A program made the position numbers and the translations under genes. From Bacillota bacterium (GTDB lineage Bacteria > Bacillota > Clostridia > Acetivibrionales > DTU013), in contig JAEZMC010000024.1 of the NCBI GenBank assembly GCA_023435805.1, positions 1 through 9,712 on the forward strand: DNA of 9,712 bases. Direction: 5' to 3'. Within the stretch, counting starts at the first letter, position 1; each line of letters opens with the position of its first letter. Shown piece by piece: positions 6,094 to 9,712 of this stretch. The notes below the pieces were generated by a model, which did not search any database, was not told the origin of the DNA, and saw only the letters and a list, made by a program, of their open reading frames with translations.

Positions 6094-7881
6094 TCAAAGC
6101 CGCAATTTCTCAAGGCCCGGCTGAAGTATCGGAAACCGCACCGTCACCTCCGTGCCGCTGTCCGGCTGACTGGTTATGAGAATCGTACCTCCATGGGCCT
6201 CCACAATTTCCTTGGCAATGGCAAGACCCAGTCCTGTACCGCCCATTTCCCTGGATCTGGCCTTATCCACCCGGTAAAATCTCTCAAATATTCTGGGCAG
6301 ATCCTTCTCCGGTATGCCTATCCCCGTATCCGACACTTTAAAGTACACGTCATTGTATATTTTACCGATATACACCGTAACTTTTCCGCCTTCAGGCGTA
6401 TATTTGATCGCATTGCCCACCACATTAAAAACTACCTGCTCAAGCCTGCCGTAGTCCGCCTCTATATCCGGCAAATCTCCGAGCACAAAACATTCCAATT
6501 GCTGGTTCCGTGCCCTGGCCTCCAGTTCCATCCTGTCCACAGAGCTCTTGACCAGCTCTACCAGCGAGATTTCTTCAAAATTCCACTTCAGCTGCTGATT
6601 ATCCAGCCTGGAAAGCTGAAGCAGGTCTTTAACGAGCCTGGTCATGCGGTCGGCTTCGGCGTTTATAACCCCCAGAAACCTTTCGGCTGTCTCCCTGTCC
6701 TCCATCGCCCCGTCCAGAAGCGCTTCCGAGTAGCTTTTTACCGAGGTCAGCGGCGTTCTCAATTCGTGGGAGACATTCGCAACAAATTCCTTCCGCATGT
6801 TTTCCAGCCGCTGCTGCTCCGTGATATCCTGGAGCACGGCGATAATTCCCTCCGGCCTCTTCGCATCATCGGTAAAGACGGCAAAATAGGCCTTGATGGT
6901 CTTGCCCGAGATATTGATGCTCATTTCACTGGTCTGCTGCGATTGCAGGTACAGTACATCCTCCATGCAATATTTGAATCCATACAGGTCGCAATACTCC
7001 TGAAAACTGCCGATGGGCTCCTCCACTCCAAGCAGCCGTACGGCGGCGGGATTGGTATGAATGACGTCTCCTTTTAGATTGAAGGCAATGATGCCATCCG
7101 TCATATAGTTGAAGATGGTTTCCATTTTATTTTTTTCACTGGATATTTCGGTCAGCGTGTTTTTAAGGCTGTAAGCCATATAGTTGAAGGTATCCGTCAG
7201 CTTCCCGATTTCATCGTTCGATTTGATTTCCAGCACCTGCTCGAAATCTCCTGCCGCAATGCTTCTGGCCTTGTGCATCAGCTTGACAAGCGGCGAGGTA
7301 ATGGTCCTGGACAGGAAATATCCGGCCACAAACGCAGCGGCAAGGGCAATGATGATGCTTGTGACAATTACGCCGTTGAAATCGCTGATTACCCGGACCC
7401 AGTCGTCTTTATAGTATCTGAAATATATTATATAATCTCCCACAGGCCGGGCATAATCAAAGAAGCTTTTCCCGCCGAAGTTCTCAAGTACTCTGCGATT
7501 TTTTTCAGTTCCGGACATCGCCTGTATGAAATTATCCGATGCCAGCAGCGCATATATTGCGGCGGAAGGATCTTTCAGAAATTCGTTGTCGTCGGTATCG
7601 ATCAGCCTTCCATTTTTGTCGGTAATGGTATAGCTTGTATAAACAAGATTGACAAGAAATATACTTTCACTGTCTCTCAGCTCTTTCTGCAATTCTTCTT
7701 TAGAGGGGCTGGCGCTCTTGATCTTCCAGCTGTCGAATGCGGTTTCTATTCTCTCTACAAACTTCTCATAATATTGTTTTTCTATTCTGCTGTTGAGATA
7801 CAGGCCGATCATGATAATCAGGCAAAATGTGATCAGGCAAAAAAAACAGACCAGCCGCCACTGTAAACTTTTCGGGAACAT
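6094..7881 (-). CDS. walK: Sensor histidine kinase WalK (YycG)
   Basis: WalK is the membrane kinase that senses cell-wall state and phosphorylates WalR. Residue numbers here count from ATG 7881, giving 595 aa, the usual length. Order: transmembrane helix (about 9-29), extracytoplasmic sensor of about 140 residues, second helix (about 169-190), HAMP (191-243), PAS (about 250-350), HisKA with phospho-acceptor His372 in FVANVSHELRTPLTSVKSY, then the ATPase domain: N box FNVVGNAIKYTP (487-496 region), G1 DTGIG (518-522), F box RIFERF, G2 GGTGLGLA (547-554). All catalytic motifs are intact. The PAS carries EYCDLYGFKYC, two cysteines eight residues apart. An in-frame GTG at 7887 is part of the SD itself (GAGGTG), so ATG 7881, five bases beyond GAGG, is preferred. 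It lies 71 bp after walR. No terminator is visible downstream, so read-through to the next gene is plausible. Confidence 0.97.
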   Translation of the reverse strand: MFPKSLQWRLVCFFCLITFCLIIMIGLYLNSRIEKQYYEKFVERIETAFDSWKIKSASPSKEELQKELRDSESIFLVNLVYTSYTITDKNGRLIDTDDNEFLKDPSAAIYALLASDNFIQAMSGTEKNRRVLENFGGKSFFDYARPVGDYIIYFRYYKDDWVRVISDFNGVIVTSIIIALAAAFVAGYFLSRTITSPLVKLMHKARSIAAGDFEQVLEIKSNDEIGKLTDTFNYMAYSLKNTLTEISSEKNKMETIFNYMTDGIIAFNLKGDVIHTNPAAVRLLGVEEPIGSFQEYCDLYGFKYCMEDVLYLQSQQTSEMSINISGKTIKAYFAVFTDDAKRPEGIIAVLQDITEQQRLENMRKEFVANVSHELRTPLTSVKSYSEALLDGAMEDRETAERFLGVINAEADRMTRLVKDLLQLSRLDNQQLKWNFEEISLVELVKSSVDRMELEARARNQQLECFVLGDLPDIEADYGRLEQVVFNVVGNAIKYTPEGGKVTVYIGKIYNDVYFKVSDTGIGIPEKDLPRIFERFYRVDKARSREMGGTGLGLAIAKEIVEAHGGTILITSQPDSGTEVTVRFPILQPGLEKLRL

Positions 7882-7952
7882 AAACACCTCATATCAATAC
7901 CTCAGGGCAGCTCCAATACTCATCACAAAGCATCCGCTCTGTGAAACCGGTA

Positions 7953-8651
7953 TTATTTATCCTGCTTGCTGAAATAATAGCCAACCCCGCGCTTGGTCAT
8001 AATATATTCGCAATTGGCCGGATCCTTCTCCAGCTTTTCTCTGACTCTTCTGATCGTAACGTCCACCGTCCTGACATCACCGTAATACTCATAGCCCCAG
8101 ACCTTCTCCAGCAGGTTCTCTCTGGAAAATATCTGTCCCGGGTGCATTGCCAGGAACTTGACCAGCTCGAACTCCCTGAGCGTGAGTTCGATAGAGGTAT
8201 TATCCCTCTTCACCTCATACCGGTCCACATCAATAACCAGAACGCCAAATTGGATCAGGCCGCCTTTTCCGTTGTCGTTTTCTTCTATTGCCGATCTCCG
8301 TATATTGGCCTTGACCCTCGCCATCAATTCCCTCTGGCTGAAAGGCTTGGTGATGTAATCGTCAGCTCCGAGCTCGAGGCCCAATACCTTGTCAACTTCC
8401 TCTTCCTTTGCTGTCAGCATGAGTATCGGTGTCGACATGGTCTGCCTCAGTTTTCTGCATACTGTAAACCCGTCCATTTTGGGCAGCATAACATCCAGCA
8501 ATATCAGGTCGGGCTTTTCATTCACCGCCAGCTCCAATGCCTGTTCACCATCGTATGCCTCTACGGTGGTAAAGCCTTCCTTTTTCAGATTGAATTTGAG
8601 AATATCTACGATATTTTTCTCGTCATCTACAATCAGAATTTTTTTACTCAC
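7953..8651 (-). CDS. walR: Response regulator WalR (YycF), OmpR/PhoB family
   Basis: WalR is the DNA-binding response regulator of the essential WalRK system, controlling autolysins and wall metabolism genes. The 232-aa product has a receiver domain (acidic pair Asp9-Asp10, phospho-acceptor Asp53 in LLDVMLP, Thr80, Lys102 in TKPF) and a C-terminal winged-helix domain (about 133-229, with LTLREFELVKFL, the recognition-helix region VRTVDVTIRRVREKL, and RGVGYYF). Thr101 is present; the equivalent residue in B. subtilis WalR is phosphorylated by the kinase PrkC. I start at GTG 8651 because AGGGGAG lies 6 bases upstream and the protein then begins MSKKILIVDDEKN like its relatives. An ATG at 8699 adds 16 residues, lacks an SD and would sit only about 10 nt after the predicted transcription start. 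It is the first gene of the operon, behind its own promoter and an upstream terminator. Confidence 0.97.
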   Translation of the reverse strand: MSKKILIVDDEKNIVDILKFNLKKEGFTTVEAYDGEQALELAVNEKPDLILLDVMLPKMDGFTVCRKLRQTMSTPILMLTAKEEEVDKVLGLELGADDYITKPFSQRELMARVKANIRRSAIEENDNGKGGLIQFGVLVIDVDRYEVKRDNTSIELTLREFELVKFLAMHPGQIFSRENLLEKVWGYEYYGDVRTVDVTIRRVREKLEKDPANCEYIMTKRGVGYYFSKQDK

Positions 8652-8714
8652 AAAACACTCCCCTTTTTCTGTTCCGGTGCCGACAATATACGTATGCAAG
8701 GCATGTTTTCTAAT

Positions 8715-8742
8715 ATTATATCATTATTTCGATTTAATGCAA
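8715..8742 (-). promoter_or_regulatory. Predicted walR operon promoter
   Basis: On the minus strand, TTGCAT (8742-8737) and TATAAT (8720-8715) are separated by 16 bp, resembling a sigma-A promoter with a perfect -10 and a half-conserved -35. The start would be near 8708, giving a leader of about 57 nt before the GTG of walR. It lies just downstream of the hairpin terminator of the preceding gene, as expected for an operon promoter. No WalR-type direct repeat is visible here. Confidence 0.6.
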
Positions 8743-8748
8743 AGTTTG

Positions 8749-8790
8749 AAAAGCCCGACCTTTTTACTTTTATCATAGGGACGGGCTTTT
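8749..8790 (-). terminator. Hairpin terminator between the Ig-like protein gene and walR
   Basis: The minus-strand RNA has AAAAGCCCG pairing with CGGGCTTTT (9 bp; 8790-8782 with 8757-8749). An inner CC/GG pair follows across one mismatch, inside a 24-nt loop. The GC core ends in a short U-run. The mirror image on the plus strand also ends in CGGGCTTTTT, so it could act in both directions. It lies about 60 nt after the stop of the upstream gene and seals off the walR operon. The long loop and short U-run make it of moderate strength. Confidence 0.65.
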
Positions 8791-8851
8791 TACAAGGTTT
8801 AATTAATTCCAGCCGTGGGCTGTGCGATCATTTAATGTGCCCTATATTCGC

Positions 8852-9712
8852 TTATCTCCCCCGCCTTACTGTTATGGTTGTGCCGCCTTCAGCAGCCGAT
8901 CGGGAATACACGCCGGAAATATCTGTGATGGAAACGAACCGAAGCAGGTAGGTCTTTGCAGGATCAAGTTCGTCAAACCGCAGCACCAGTGTTCTTGTGT
9001 CCACATAGGTGACGCCGATGGGTTCCATTTTCAGCGTTTCTCCGTTTTCCACATACTCCAAAGCAAAATTCGAGGTTTTGATATTATTCAGGTCAAACGC
9101 AATCTCAATATTGAACAGCAGCTTTACAGCATCCTTCGAAACCGTTACCGCATCCGCCAGCTGCGGGCGGACGATGCTGTTGCTTCCTCCGCTGAATTCT
9201 GCCTGTAATAGAGTCGACTGACTGACGCCTAGGGAATCCTTCAGGTTGTAGGTATAGACTTTGTATCTCTGCGAGCTGCTGAATACCGTTCCGGCAGGCA
9301 GGAACAGCTTTACTGCATACATACCGAACTGGTCATCATAATATGCCTTCACCGGCACAACGTTGAAAGAACTGTCGCTGACACCTTTGATTACATAATT
9401 CGCTTTGTTTTCAGCTGAAGCTTTATCCAATGCCTTGTTGAATATCAGTATCGCGCAGTTATTATAATCGGAAACGGCCTGTGAAAGGGCAAGCGCACTG
9501 TTTTCGGGGTAAACACCGGCGAACGGGAAGCTTTTGCCCTCAATAGCACTTTGTTTATATATGTCAGGGATATACTCCATCTTTACTTCATACTGTCTGG
9601 TCTTGTCCAGGGGTGTCGCCAGGCTCAACAGGACAACCCTGCTGCCAGTGCTGCCGCTACTGTCAACCACGGCCTTCGTCACCGCTATTGCGGTCTTGTT
9701 GGTATCATACAC
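8852..9712 (-). CDS. Ig-like repeat (SbsA/Big-type) surface protein, C-terminal part (partial)
   Basis: The reading frame is open to the right edge, so the N-terminus lies outside the window; the GTG at 9712 is an ordinary valine codon as far as can be seen. The visible 286 residues look like tandem beta-sandwich repeats of about 100 aa of the SbsA/Big type. The end of one copy lies at about 1-60. A second covers about 85-172, with FNKALDKASAENKANYVI and later YKVYTYNLKDSLG. A third covers about 180-283, with FNIEIAFDLNNIKTSNFALEY and ending YLLRFVSITDISG. Such repeats occur in cell-surface and S-layer-associated proteins as spacers or binding modules. No SLH domain or sortase signal is present at the C-terminus, so any anchor must be N-terminal or absent. 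The gene ends about 150 bp before the walR promoter region and has its own terminator. Function unknown. Confidence 0.75.
   Translation of the reverse strand: MYDTNKTAIAVTKAVVDSSGSTGSRVVLLSLATPLDKTRQYEVKMEYIPDIYKQSAIEGKSFPFAGVYPENSALALSQAVSDYNNCAILIFNKALDKASAENKANYVIKGVSDSSFNVVPVKAYYDDQFGMYAVKLFLPAGTVFSSSQRYKVYTYNLKDSLGVSQSTLLQAEFSGGSNSIVRPQLADAVTVSKDAVKLLFNIEIAFDLNNIKTSNFALEYVENGETLKMEPIGVTYVDTRTLVLRFDELDPAKTYLLRFVSITDISGVYSRSAAEGGTTITVRRGR

Noticed and set aside
6043..7077. Plus-strand open frame (344 codons)
   Set aside because: Antisense to the ATPase, HisKA and PAS regions of walK; low-complexity His/Arg/Leu-rich composition and no family resemblance.
8810..8822. Small hairpin CAGCC-GTG-GGCTG after the Ig-like gene
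   Set aside because: Only 5 bp and no U-run on either side; the stronger hairpin at 8749-8790 better explains termination.
7941..8951. Plus-strand open frame (336 codons)
   Set aside because: Antisense to walR and crossing the terminator and the end of the neighbouring gene; no domain recognised.
1..9712. tRNA, rRNA, CRISPR array, insertion sequence or transposase
   Set aside because: No clustered repeats, no transposase motifs and no RNA-gene-like sequence were seen; almost all bases are explained by protein genes on the minus strand.

Overview
The window looks like a chromosomal segment of a low-to-moderate GC Firmicute, most likely a member of the class Clostridia. It carries the conserved WalRK (YycFG) cell-wall regulon locus, with every gene on the minus strand, so transcription runs from high to low coordinates. 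The organism call rests on gene content (walR-walK-yycH-yycI-murA-yycJ-rlmH), strong Shine-Dalgarno (SD) sequences and AT-rich spacers. The genus cannot be fixed from the sequence alone.

In the direction of transcription: (1) 9712-8852 is the C-terminal part of a protein with repeated Ig-like (SbsA/Big-type) beta-sandwich domains, cut by the window edge and followed by a hairpin terminator at 8790-8749. (2) A sigma-A-type promoter around 8742-8715 precedes walR (GTG start at 8651) and walK (ATG at 7881). (3) A 132-bp AT-rich gap follows walK. It holds a perfect match to the WalR/PhoP-type direct repeat TGTAAT-N5-TGTAAC, placed exactly 10 bp before a TATAAT -10 box. (4) Next is an unrecognised 237-aa secreted protein gene (5956-5243), inserted where yycH normally follows walK. 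(5) yycH and yycI, the membrane-anchored WalK regulators, are separated by 3 bp. (6) A 130-bp spacer carries a 19-bp-stem inverted repeat beside a TATAAT box. (7) murA is followed by a hairpin, then yycJ, which overlaps rlmH by 4 bp. (8) At the left edge, beyond rlmH, the DNA becomes strikingly AT-rich and holds the first 33 codons of an aminoglycoside-phosphotransferase-like gene.

Working model: WalK senses the wall state and phosphorylates WalR. YycH and YycI are anchored by single N-terminal helices and tune WalK. MurA supplies the first committed step of peptidoglycan precursor synthesis. YycJ and RlmH are the usual housekeeping passengers. The secreted gene with a WalR-like box suggests an autoregulatory branch: phospho-WalR may drive an internal promoter for the secreted protein plus yycH, yycI and the genes beyond, giving feedback on WalK. 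That regulatory link is inference from the box and its position, and a PhoP-family regulator could use a similar site.

The most interesting observations are the WalR/PhoP-type promoter and the uncharacterised secreted protein it precedes, the long dyad before murA, and the composition break beyond rlmH, whose 3' end resembles the SCC-element attachment sequence.
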